Shown: in pieces, positions 27,378 through 36,000 of the stretch
Position numbering within the stretch: the first letter of the stretch is position 1
How the letters are laid out: each line of letters begins with the position of its first letter
Source of the DNA: Acinetobacter sp. TGL-Y2
Lineage (GTDB): Bacteria; Pseudomonadota; Gammaproteobacteria; Pseudomonadales; Moraxellaceae
Direction of reading: 5' to 3'
Assembly: GCF_001612555.1 (NCBI RefSeq)
Contig: NZ_CP015111.1
Span: forward strand, 62,001-126,000
Length of the DNA stretch: 64,000 nt
The notes under the pieces: model-generated
The model's input: the letters and a program-made list of their open reading frames with translations, nothing else
Told to the model about the DNA's origin: nothing
The model's database searches: none
Program-made: the position numbers and the translations under genes

Positions 27378-27689
27378 CTAATGTTCTCTTTTACCATTTT
27401 GATCAGAAATTTCACTGATATCGTTGGCAGTATTCAATAGATGTATTGCATTAATCACATCATTTGCATGAAAGTTAAGAAATTTAATGATCTCAATCAA
27501 ATTACCAAACTCATTTCCTATTAAATTTTGATTAATTGGAATGTTGTTTATCTTCACACTAATAATCTTTTTATCTATGAATGCTTTGTCACTGATAGCA
27601 TCTTTGGGCAAGTATAATACATCCAAATCACAATTGCTGTCTTCTATCTTTATTGATACTTCTGCAGCAACCTCTATAAAAATCATCAT
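27378..27689 (-). CDS. Hypothetical protein, 103 residues, under the shared promoter
   Basis: Acidic, no membrane segment. Two consecutive ATG codons (27689 and 27686) follow the degenerate leader box CATCAACAATAGAG. First gene of a two-gene operon with the membrane protein ending at 26778. No family recognised. Confidence 0.65.
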   Translation of the reverse strand: MMIFIEVAAEVSIKIEDSNCDLDVLYLPKDAISDKAFIDKKIISVKINNIPINQNLIGNEFGNLIEIIKFLNFHANDVINAIHLLNTANDISEISDQNGKREH

Positions 27690-27715
27690 GATGGTAACTC
27701 TATTGTTGATGATTC

Positions 27716-27735
27716 ATTATAACCATATACCGCCT
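27716..27735 (-). promoter_or_regulatory. Shared regulon promoter (copy 6)
   Basis: Minus-strand GCGGTATATGGTTATAAT core, preceded by AG instead of TT, before the 103-residue gene. Confidence 0.7.
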
Positions 27736-27779
27736 TATAACTTGTTTTTGAATTGTAACTACCGCTATAAAATTCTAAT

Positions 27780-27816
27780 CAAAAAAAACTCCACCAGCTA
27801 TAAGCTCAGTGGAGTT
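27780..27816 (-). terminator. Second terminator downstream of the candidate small RNA
   Basis: AACTCCAC / GTGGAGTT with a 14-nt loop and an eight-T run on the minus strand. It backs up the terminator at 27819-27867. Confidence 0.75.
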
Positions 27817-27818
27817 GG

Positions 27819-27867
27819 AAAAAAACCCCTCTTAGGTCTCGAATTATCAGCAACGGATAAAGAGGGG
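27819..27867 (-). terminator. Terminator of the candidate small RNA, with antisense loop
   Basis: 8-bp stem, 26-nt loop, seven T on the minus strand. The loop holds the anti-leader sequence. Confidence 0.7.
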
Positions 27868-28001
27868 GATAACACTTGGTAGTAAACTACCTTATAAAGA
27901 GCTTCCAATGTTTTTTGCATATCAACAGTATTGGAAGCATGACTTTAGCAAACTGTATAGTCTTGCTTTAAAAATCGTGCGAACTTTCGTTCTCGCTATA
28001 G
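27819..28001 (-). ncRNA. Candidate structured antisense small RNA of the regulon
   Basis: A copy of the shared promoter at 28008-28027 reads into about 180 nt without a credible gene. Read on the minus strand the segment folds into a GAAA-capped hairpin (27979-27996), a 9-bp stem GCTTCCAAT/ATTGGAAGC (27901-27938) and a 6-bp stem (27878-27891). It ends in an intrinsic terminator CCCCTCTT/AAGAGGGG plus seven T. The terminator loop contains TCCGTTGCTGATAAT (27843-27857), the exact reverse complement of the Shine-Dalgarno leader of the methylase/helicase gene. It is complementary over 13-14 nt to the leaders at 25305, 54717 and 56791. This suggests a trans-acting repressor of translation. No experiment supports it yet. 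Confidence 0.65.
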
Positions 28002-28007
28002 TTGTTA

Positions 28008-28027
28008 TGATAATCCATATACCACAA
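28008..28027 (-). promoter_or_regulatory. Shared regulon promoter (copy 7) reading into the candidate small RNA
   Basis: Minus-strand TTGTGGTATATGGATTATCA. No gene follows; a structured, terminated segment does. Confidence 0.6.
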
Positions 28028-28203
28028 ATACGCAATACACTTTTTTAAAATTAAGCAAATTAAATAATGCCATTAGCTCTAATCTTTTCTAAATCTATAT
28101 TTCATTATTTTTTTTGAATGCGCCCATTATTAACAGGTTTGAATGAAATTAAAATTAAGGGTAAAGTCCTTTTAAGCTTAGTGCTTTACAGGCAGTTTAC
28201 ACT

Positions 28204-28509
28204 TTGAAAACAGAATATATTTTAAGCTCAAAAATATATGTAGGATTCCACAAGTTTGATGACTTGAAAGAGTTTCTTAACAAGGGTGCAATAGATCGAC
28301 ATCCTTTACTGACAACAACATACTTATGTGGCCAATATGCATATTACTCATCAACCTCTATGGACTCAGTTAACATCCGTACCTTCAAATCTGAACTTAA
28401 GCTTCTGGAAAAGATAGGAGTGAAATTTGATTTTGAATTAGCGCTCAACTGTGCTGTGTATTTTAAAACTATGCTAGATAATGGAAATACCAAGTTAATT
28501 TGGTATTAA
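28204..28509 (+). CDS. Hypothetical protein, 101 residues, TTG start
   Basis: The frame is open from 28165 but contains no ATG before codon 50, so the TTG at 28204 is the likely start, without a convincing ribosome site. No family recognised. It is convergent with the SprT-like gene, 20 bp apart. Could be a shortened remnant. Confidence 0.45.
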   Translation: MKTEYILSSKIYVGFHKFDDLKEFLNKGAIDRHPLLTTTYLCGQYAYYSSTSMDSVNIRTFKSELKLLEKIGVKFDFELALNCAVYFKTMLDNGNTKLIWY

Positions 28510-28529
28510 CGTAATGACTCAATTTCTAG

Positions 28530-29600
28530 TTAATCAACTACTGTAAGATCAGCCAAATTGCACTTATCTTCACCGCACTTAAGTTTTCGCTTGGGGCTAC
28601 CCCAAACTTGTGCAAGACACGTAGGGCAACGGTACTTCACACGGTTTGAATGATTGTCGATAGGCGGTTTAGACAAAAGCCCCGCATCAATCGGATTTGT
28701 ACATATTGGACCTTCATCTATTTCAATAATTGTCACATCATCATTATCTTCTACTACAGTACCTTTAACTGCTGCTGTAAGGCCGCCTGTATCGTTAGGA
28801 GTTGCTACACCAGATGTAAGTGTAGGAAAACGAATACTCGCATCTGCAGCACATACAGCAACAAGATCATCGTCATCATTTGCGGAATTAGTAGATACCT
28901 GACTGCCTAATGCGCCTCCAAAAATCAAATCAACACGACTTGCCCCCAATTCATCCACAAAATCGTCTTCATCATCATTAACAAAAATAATTGGTTTAAT
29001 TGGCTCTTTTTTCTGAATTGCTACAGTAGTGACAAGAAAATTACTTGGAAGTGGTGCATCTAAGTCCATCGGTGAACAAGGAGGGAAGCGATCAAACCAA
29101 GATAGCGAAAACTCACTATCAATAAGTTCATCACATGCTTTATCAAAAGGCCCATCCTTAATAATGTAATGCGTCATCTGTTGACCAGTACGCTTTCCAC
29201 CAAATTTACCTGTATTTGATGTAAATAAACCTCTTTCCTCCATAATTTCAGAGAAAACTTTATCATGATAGCCAGCGCGATGCCTTTTACCTATAAACCT
29301 TTGATATTTGTGAGATTGTTCATGTACAAGGGTGCTTAATGTTTGCTTAATACTCCGTACACCAAAATAACTTGGATTCATCGCCAGTTCATCAATTTGC
29401 TCTCCGCTGGAGTTAACAAATCTTCCATGCGACAGATAGCCAAGTGTTCTTTTTTCTCTTTGCAACGTAATCAAACAAGATGGAAGTTTTCCATCAAATA
29501 AACGCTCATTAAAAAATGCGTATGCCAGCTCTAATTCTTTATAGGTTTCTAAAGAGGGGCTTTTCCCAGTACTTGAAATTTTTAGGTTATCGATTTCCAT
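28530..29600 (-). CDS. SprT-like zinc metalloprotease domain protein
   Basis: 356 residues. SprT-like domain in the first 160 residues with the zinc site HEQSH at about 93-97 and the preceding context FNERLFDGKLPSCLITLQR. An acidic disordered linker follows, then a C-terminal zinc ribbon (CPTC ... CGEDKC, about 327-348). SprT/Spartan proteins act on DNA-protein crosslinks; plasmid versions are common but uncharacterised. They may act on relaxase- or replication-linked adducts. The promoter region holds a 34-bp palindrome at 29622-29655, suggesting tight repression. Confidence 0.88.
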   Translation of the reverse strand: MEIDNLKISSTGKSPSLETYKELELAYAFFNERLFDGKLPSCLITLQREKRTLGYLSHGRFVNSSGEQIDELAMNPSYFGVRSIKQTLSTLVHEQSHKYQRFIGKRHRAGYHDKVFSEIMEERGLFTSNTGKFGGKRTGQQMTHYIIKDGPFDKACDELIDSEFSLSWFDRFPPCSPMDLDAPLPSNFLVTTVAIQKKEPIKPIIFVNDDEDDFVDELGASRVDLIFGGALGSQVSTNSANDDDDLVAVCAADASIRFPTLTSGVATPNDTGGLTAAVKGTVVEDNDDVTIIEIDEGPICTNPIDAGLLSKPPIDNHSNRVKYRCPTCLAQVWGSPKRKLKCGEDKCNLADLTVVD

Positions 29601-29621
29601 AACTGCAGATTTCTCTAATTT

Positions 29622-29655
29622 TTAATATATTGTATTGTGCAATACAATATATTAA
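29622..29655. promoter_or_regulatory. 34-bp palindrome upstream of the SprT-like gene
   Basis: Perfect 16-bp arms with a 2-nt centre (core ATTGTATTGTGCAATACAAT), 22 bp before the start codon at 29600. Looks like the operator of a dimeric repressor. Confidence 0.7.
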
Positions 29656-29772
29656 TTAACAATTAAAAAAGCTATTTCAGATATCAATTTTAGAGTCTAA
29701 ATTTCTTTGCCCCTTGGATACCTATCAACAAAAAAAGTAACATTGCTTAGAAATTTCAATAGAGGCTAAATA

Positions 29773-29821
29773 TCCATTAATGTAAAAAGCCCATCAAAAA
29801 GATGGGCTTTTTACATTAATG
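29773..29821 (-). terminator. Very long perfect terminator hairpin
   Basis: 22-bp perfect arms (beginning CCATTAATG) around an A5 loop, with an internal A5/T5 step. It follows the gene ending at 29839 and also isolates the SprT-like operator. Confidence 0.85.
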
Positions 29822-29838
29822 GCTTATCTCACTTGAAT

Positions 29839-30195
29839 TTACAAATCGCTGTCAGCAATAACTGTTTTCTCGGTTTCTTTTTCAACATAGTGTGGTACTT
29901 TTTTTTCATTATCAATACCCGAAATAGCCTTAATATCTAGAATTAATTCATGATCTGGATATTTGATTCTAGCAATTGCTCTTTCATTTACAAGATATGC
30001 TGTACCATTTGGAGAACTAATGATGTATTCCCTTGTAAAATAATCAGTTCTCAACTTCCCCTTAAGCACCGTGCAATAGTCACTAATCTCCGTACAATCC
30101 TTTAAATAAACCTCTGCATAGTCTGCACGATTTGCAAAAAACTTCATTGTATGGATAGCCACGGCTCCAATCAGTAAAATATAAATTAGTTTCAT
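29839..30195 (-). CDS. Small membrane-anchored or exported protein
   Basis: 118 residues. N-terminal hydrophobic segment about 1-19 (anchor or signal), then a small beta-rich domain with two Cys (about residues 34 and 41). No family recognised. The start overlaps the stop of the 169-residue gene (TAATG), so the two are translationally coupled. Confidence 0.65.
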   Translation of the reverse strand: MKLIYILLIGAVAIHTMKFFANRADYAEVYLKDCTEISDYCTVLKGKLRTDYFTREYIISSPNGTAYLVNERAIARIKYPDHELILDIKAISGIDNEKKVPHYVEKETEKTVIADSDL

Positions 30196-30704
30196 TAAAG
30201 CTCTTTACTTTCTACTGTCTGATCTAAATGATCTGATGCATTCAATTCATTGTATTTATATGCAGCTTCACAAAGGTCTTTCTCTTTTACCAGAAGCCCT
30301 GTATCTCTTTTTTGCAAATCAAAACCACTACTGTTTTTATTGAAATGGTTATCTACATCACGCCAGTAAGCATCTAATACATCTTCATACTGATATCCAC
30401 GTACTGAGCCTTTATTTTTATCCATACAAGAGAAAAGAACTGAATTTATGGTCCCGTATGATTGCGTCTTATTTACTGCAAGACTATTCATCATTTGAAT
30501 TATATTTGCTTGTAATGGTGGGGGGAGTGGGGCGAACTGAACCGCGAAGTAAATAAAAATGCTAAGTGGAAAAATAGGACTATATGGCGATTTTAGTTTA
30601 AAACGAGAATTTATTAACAATGTTATTAAATAAGACGTAAATACGGCCAATAAAATCAAGACAATTGTATTACTGTATATTAGTGTTAAAAACATATTTA
30701 ACAT
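30195..30704 (-). CDS. Membrane protein, 169 residues
   Basis: Two hydrophobic helices (about 5-30 and 44-62) followed by a soluble C-terminal domain. The ATG at 30704 has AAGGG 7 nt upstream. Coupled to the following 118-residue gene. No family recognised. Confidence 0.7.
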   Translation of the reverse strand: MLNMFLTLIYSNTIVLILLAVFTSYLITLLINSRFKLKSPYSPIFPLSIFIYFAVQFAPLPPPLQANIIQMMNSLAVNKTQSYGTINSVLFSCMDKNKGSVRGYQYEDVLDAYWRDVDNHFNKNSSGFDLQKRDTGLLVKEKDLCEAAYKYNELNASDHLDQTVESKEL

Positions 30705-30769
30705 GTGTAACCCTTATAAAGTTTTTCTTTAATTTCAATCAGATTTGCTTAGTTTAATTGATTACTAAA

Positions 30770-30913
30770 TCACTCACCATGTTCTTTAAACCATTTTTTA
30801 CTTGTGAGCCTCTGTAAATCTAGTTTTCCATTGAAGTATAAAACACCGATCACCGTCCATAAAACTAGACTAATTAAACAAAACCAAAAAACAAAAACAT
30901 AAAATGTATGCAC
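30770..30913 (-). CDS. Very small membrane protein, 47 residues, GTG start
   Basis: One transmembrane helix (about residues 4-27, VFVFWFCLISLVLWTVIGVL) followed by a basic tail. GTG at 30913 with GAGG 8 nt upstream. It lies between two membrane-protein genes on the same strand and is short enough to be missed by automated calling. Coding status is probable, not proven. Confidence 0.5.
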   Translation of the reverse strand: MHTFYVFVFWFCLISLVLWTVIGVLYFNGKLDLQRLTSKKWFKEHGE

Positions 30914-30943
30914 AAATATGACCTCAAAAAAACTCTTGTAAGC

Positions 30944-31213
30944 CTATTTCTCATTTACAGATTTTAGGAATTTCTGCAAATACTGAAATTCATCATTAGT
31001 AATAACGTCATTAGCCATAGCCGCACGAATTGCCTCAATAACTTTAGGCTTATTTTTATGAATTTTAATAGTATTTTCAACTAACTTATATTTTTTAAGT
31101 GAAATCTCATCGGCTCCATTTACATCACCCATCATTATCATAAACACAGCACTTGCTGATGCCTGACTACTCAATGTTGCAACCATAAAAAATGATATAA
31201 ATAATTTTTTCAC
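30944..31213 (-). CDS. Small exported protein
   Basis: 89 residues. Signal peptide ends in ASASA at about 17-21; the mature part is helical (KVIEAIRAAMANDVITNDEF). Its C-terminal half resembles the helical tail of the preceding 131-residue protein. It overlaps that gene by 4 bp, so the two are coupled. Confidence 0.65.
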   Translation of the reverse strand: MKKLFISFFMVATLSSQASASAVFMIMMGDVNGADEISLKKYKLVENTIKIHKNKPKVIEAIRAAMANDVITNDEFQYLQKFLKSVNEK

Positions 31214-31605
31214 TTTTTTGCCTCAATTAAAAACTTAATATTCGTTTTTACCTTTTCGATTTCATTTCGATAAGCAGCACCTTTCCGCATTTCAATCTGA
31301 TCTCTAATAAGCGAAACATCGGCTTTAGTGATAAAGCCCTTATTTGTTAGCGTTTTAACATAGGCACTAATTTCAGATTCTGGATGATTCTCAGTGAAAG
31401 TAACAATTTCATTGAATTCGGTATTGGAGAGGTGAAAATTATTTGAATTAAATGCTAGAACAATAGAGCACACGCCAGCCAAACCAAACATCCCCACACA
31501 CAGGTTTTTTCTGGTTCGGGATTCAGAGAACCCAATCAATAAAGCTATGATAGCAATACAGATAATAGCGAAGACATAGACCCAAAACATATAATAAGCA
31601 AGCAA
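31210..31605 (-). CDS. Two-helix membrane protein, 131 residues
   Basis: Hydrophobic helices at about 4-26 and 34-54, then a helical soluble tail. First gene of a coupled pair with the 89-residue exported protein. No family recognised. Confidence 0.65.
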   Translation of the reverse strand: MLAYYMFWVYVFAIICIAIIALLIGFSESRTRKNLCVGMFGLAGVCSIVLAFNSNNFHLSNTEFNEIVTFTENHPESEISAYVKTLTNKGFITKADVSLIRDQIEMRKGAAYRNEIEKVKTNIKFLIEAKK

Positions 31606-31686
31606 GCTTAAATCTCACTTTTGTTAATAATACATTATTTTATATATAATATATTTATTATGCAAAGATTATTATTCGATTTAATA

Positions 31687-31842
31687 TTAAAATCTAGAAA
31701 TAAATATTAGGCTGCTTATAATTCCTAAACAATTAAAAAAAACAAAATATATTTCAAATTTTGAATCAGAATTCTTAGCTACTTTATAGAGGATATAGAG
31801 TGCAAAAAAGAATGGTAATGACAATCCTGCATACACAGCCAT
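31687..31842 (-). CDS. Possible very small two-helix membrane protein, 51 residues
   Basis: The frame encodes two hydrophobic helices separated by a charged turn (KVAKNSDSKFE). ATG at 31842; the ribosome site is weak (GAG 11 nt upstream) and TTG starts seven or so codons earlier are possible. Judged by composition and position among similar genes only. Confidence 0.35.
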   Translation of the reverse strand: MAVYAGLSLPFFFALYILYKVAKNSDSKFEIYFVFFNCLGIISSLIFISRF

Positions 31843-31989
31843 CAAAGATGTCTCAAACAACAACCAATTAATTAAATATACATTTTATAATTATAATAAA
31901 CATCATTATAAATGTTTCATTAACATTTAAAATTGTAATTAATAAAAAATTTATCCCAGACATTCGGTGAGCTAATTTTTCATATTAAT

Positions 31990-32157
31990 TCACTTGCTTC
32001 CGTCTACTACCGTTTTCGATGCTTTTGCCTTTTTTGTTAAAAACTTAACAATGCAGTTTTTGAGGTAAATTAAGAGACCTACGATAGCAGCTACAGCAAC
32101 CCCTATATTGACTAGAATTAATGCTCCATAGGCTATGTAATCCCAAATTGAGTGCAT
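31990..32157 (-). CDS. Small single-pass membrane protein, 55 residues
   Basis: ATG at 32157 with GGAG 8 nt upstream. One transmembrane helix (about 9-32, ALILVNIGVAVAAIVGLLIY) and a Lys-rich tail. Good translation signals make it more convincing than the other very small genes here. No family recognised. Confidence 0.6.
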   Translation of the reverse strand: MHSIWDYIAYGALILVNIGVAVAAIVGLLIYLKNCIVKFLTKKAKASKTVVDGSK

Positions 32158-32271
32158 CTTGATAGCTCCATAGAATTTGCTTTTAAGAAATAATGATTGA
32201 TAATAATGACTGTATTTAAGGCCTAACTTATAAGAAATTATTCGTGCATCACTAATCTGAAAAACATAAAT

Positions 32272-32292
32272 CTCTGCGTAAGCAGAGTTTTT
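32272..32292 (+). terminator. GTAA-capped hairpin with T run
   Basis: CTCTGC-GTAA-GCAGAG followed by TTTTT. No plus-strand gene clearly ends here. It sits beside a GCGCAAGC/GCGTAAGC-type hairpin cluster. Confidence 0.5.
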
Positions 32293-32319
32293 AGTTGCGC
32301 CAGCTCATTTTAAAACATT

Positions 32320-32354
32320 GGCGTGAGCAAATGTTCGTAGCGCAAGCGAAGCGG
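32320..32354. repeat. GNRA-capped intergenic hairpin element (member 1)
   Basis: Contains GCGTGAGC and GCGCAAGC octamers typical of the dispersed hairpin family described in the findings. Confidence 0.5.
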
Positions 32355-32483
32355 ATTTTTGCATTAGATATGCGAGACTTAAAAACTAAATTATTATATA
32401 ACGATACACAAACAAATTGAATTAATATTTAATGAATATTAATAAATGATACAATAACAATAAATATATATGCTGATTTAAAA

Positions 32484-32987
32484 ATGACTAACTGGACAGA
32501 TTATAGAACAAAATTTACTTACCCCATCCTTACAGCCTTTGTTATCTTTATCATAATTTTAACGGGAGGTTTTTTAAAAAATTTAGGAATTAAGAATCCA
32601 GCTTTTTTTTATGGCCTTGCAATTCCATTTTTCTTTTATAGTGCTCTTACCAACATTCAACAGTTAAGCTATCAAAAATATGATCAGCAGAAACTTTCTA
32701 AGCCATGGTTAAGTACCGTATGCTTATGCACTGTATTTATTGTATTTGCATCAGTACAACTAAATTCATACTGGCCTTTTATTTACTACTTGTACGGAAT
32801 TGGTGGGATGATGCTAACTCTAGCATGTGCTTTGTCTATTTTTACTATTAAGGGCCGTATAAATAAAATATTCAATCCTGTAAATAGTGACTCTTACTCA
32901 AAAATGCATCGTAGTTTCAATGGGGTAGGGGCTTTTCTCTTATTCCTATATTTAGTCTATGCAATCTTAAAAATTTTCTTCCAATAA
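32484..32987 (+). CDS. Multi-pass membrane protein, 167 residues
   Basis: About five hydrophobic helices: around residues 12-30, 40-52, 73-92, 98-120 and 146-165. No family recognised. Isolated plus-strand gene with a bidirectional terminator after it. Confidence 0.7.
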   Translation: MTNWTDYRTKFTYPILTAFVIFIIILTGGFLKNLGIKNPAFFYGLAIPFFFYSALTNIQQLSYQKYDQQKLSKPWLSTVCLCTVFIVFASVQLNSYWPFIYYLYGIGGMMLTLACALSIFTIKGRINKIFNPVNSDSYSKMHRSFNGVGAFLLFLYLVYAILKIFFQ

Positions 32988-32989
32988 TA

Positions 32990-33018
32990 AAAAAAGGGAG
33001 GAATTCTCCTCCCTTTTT
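32990..33018. terminator. Bidirectional terminator between convergent genes
   Basis: GGGAGGA-ATTC-TCCTCCC with A7 before and T7 after; serves the 167-residue gene (plus) and the methylase/helicase gene (minus). Confidence 0.9.
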
Positions 33019-33021
33019 TTA

Positions 33022-36000
33022 TTAGAATAAATCCATCTGAACAGCTTTTACCATCTTTCCATCAACAACAACATTACAAACTATTTGTTTATTTTTCTTA
33101 ATCTTAATTACCTCTGTTTTACTTTGCTTCACATAGTCCTCTATGCTTTTTTCAAGCGTAATAGCATCTATAGTAATTCTTTCTGGCTCTGACACTTCTG
33201 GCGCAGTCGTACATTGAATCGCAATTTCCTGAATTTCACTTTTCACTTCATTACAGCCAAGCACCGCATCAACAGAATTTTTAGTCTGAGCTTTAGACAT
33301 ACACAGCATCAAATCATCAATTACAGCCTTATTTTCTTCAATTAATGAATGAAAATGAGTTTCTGAATCATCACTTGTAAGCGCTTCTTGTACCAGCTTT
33401 AACCTTAACCGCTTATATTTGAGTTCTGCAGCCTTATTAAACTCTAAGTTTAGTAATGGCTTTAACTGCTTTGCTGTACTGATCGCTCTATCAAGCTCTA
33501 ACTGTAAATATTTTGGCCCAGTTCTTAACTCTAATTCCAAATCTTGAGAAAGTCTTAACAACAGGCCTGAGAGTTCTGTTTGATTAAAAGAAATACTCCG
33601 AGTTTGGCGACTTGCAAGAACTGTTGCTTCATCTAAACCAGTAACAAATAGGGTATATACAGAGTCATAAAGTCCTTTTTCAGTAAATACTGGCAAACCA
33701 AACAATGAACCGATTTGAATACAATCATTACTTACTTTTAGCGCTTTTTTGTAAACATCAACGCCCATATCCAAGCATGAATCGCTATGATTTCCTTCAT
33801 TATCTGTAAATGAATAAGGTACAGATTTTTTAAAATAATTTTTTACTAAATCTTTCGCTTTTGTGAATGAGAGTACAGCACCAGCCAACTTAATAGGCTT
33901 CTTCTCAGACTTCATTTTTTCCAAATATTCGATAGTGAATTTTTCATCTTTAAACTTGATGCCATTAACCATAATTTCTAGGTTATTTGCTTTCTCCAAA
34001 GCAACCATATAAGAATTTTTAAACACTTTTTCAAATGAATTTTGATAGCTTTGCATTTTTTCAGGCAAGCTAATTACTTTAGCTTCTGCCCGTTTGTACT
34101 GCATTGTAATACTTGATTGCTTTCTTGAATGTGTGCCATTCAAGCGCATAAGCTGCTGAATTTCTACATCTAACTCACAACGTTCTAGCATAAGAGGGTT
34201 GCCAGTTGCTAAAGCTGCAATTTCAGCCATGCTTACCGCGTCTACGTCCTCACCAAAATCTATCGAATGCTCACCTTGATAATTTCGGATAGCCAAAATC
34301 ATTTTTAACTTAGCGCTATTTACTTCCCAATACTTAGCGTCACAAGAGCGCTCCGTTAAGTAACAGCTTATTTCTACTTCAAAATTTTCATGCCCTAAAA
34401 GTTCATATATCATATTTCCTTGTCTAATAATGCGCCCCTCTCGTTGCTCTAAATCGCGTGGTCTCCACGTTACATCCCCATGATGCAATCTAACAAGGCG
34501 TTTTTGAATATTACTGCCAGCGCCCATACGTTGAGTTGAGCCAATCAATACACGAACCTCACCAGCATTGACCAAATCAAAAAGTTCTTTTTTTTTGATA
34601 TCCGTGTTGGCTTCTTGAATAAACCTCACTTGATCAGGAGCCACCCCTCGTAATACAAGAAGGTCTTTTATTTCTTGGTATGCACTCCAATTCGTACTTT
34701 GAGCCAATCGCAAGTTTTCTATTTCGTCCGTATTAAAATGCTCTAAACGATTTTCTAATGACTGTATCAATCCTTCATTTTCTTCAATAATCGCTTGATC
34801 TAATCGAGCTGTTAATGAGTCATAAACCTTGATCACGGCTAAATCTGATTTAGTCTTAGGTACTGACCGATCAAGAAAAACTAATTGCGTACCTTTTAAA
34901 TAATCCCATTCTTGATGTGTTTTAAAAATTTCATCTGCCATTAACTCTAATTTCCCCCCTTTTTCATTGGCATAAATGATAGGGTCCACACAACGGGCAG
35001 ATAATGATACTTTTTTTGCTAAGTCCATCAAACGCAAACGCTCAGCGTTACGATCTTTTAAGTCCTGAATGCTTTCTAATTCTGCATAACGCGCTAATAT
35101 GCTATCTAATACAGTTTCTTGCTCTTTGGTAGGCTCTGTAACGAAAGGTTGGCGTACACCGCCCTTAATACGTGGCAGTGGATACTCTTTGCCTGTTTGC
35201 TCCAAATAGACGCGCTTAATATCATCATTCGTAATGGTATCTACAACTTGCGCCCAAATTCCCATTAAAGACCTTAAATTTCGCCACTCACGCGCAAAAC
35301 GAGTCACTTGTTTTAATTTTCCGCTTTCAGTCGCTTCAAACTTGGTAATATTTTCGGCGTAAGTACTGGCCCAGTTATCAAAAGATAAAATGTTCAAGTC
35401 ATCGAGCACATCAGGACAAAGGCTACGCAAAATGCTATACATTTCACTGCCTGAGTTTGAAATTGGCGTACCTGTATAATAGCTGGCTCCACCACCAGAA
35501 CGGTGTAACCACTTTACTTTTAAAAATAGATCAAGCGCACGGTTAGAACCTGCAGGGTTCCCAAGGCCTACAATATCGCGCATTTGAGTTACATAAGGAA
35601 GATTCTTAAAAATGTCCGATTCGTCCACGGCTATGTAAGTAATACCTAAATCTTCAAAGGCAATTAAATTATCATTTCTCTTTTCATTGATACGTTTAAT
35701 CAGGTTCTTTTCTAAACGTTGTAGCGAGTTCATCATTGATTTAGCACTACGGCTATTGCCGTTTCGATCTTCGCTTTCTGCTAAAGCATCTTGAACAATT
35801 TTAATTTCTTCTTCTAAAAATGAATTTCTTACACCATCGCTCAACTTCATAAATTCAAATGAAGTATGAGGAATTAAAATTAGATCATAGTCACCCGTAG
35901 CAATACGACTAATTAAACGTCTACGACTTTTCTTTTCGAAATCTTTAGCTGTTGCCGCTAAAACATTTGCAGAAGGGAATAGTCTATAAATGTCAGATGC

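Noticed and set aside
27541..27882. Plus-strand frame across 27541-27882
   Set aside because: Antisense to the 103-residue gene and passes through two terminators.
27911..28054. 47-codon plus-strand frame with a hydrophobic stretch
   Set aside because: Runs antisense through the candidate small RNA and its promoter; no ribosome site.
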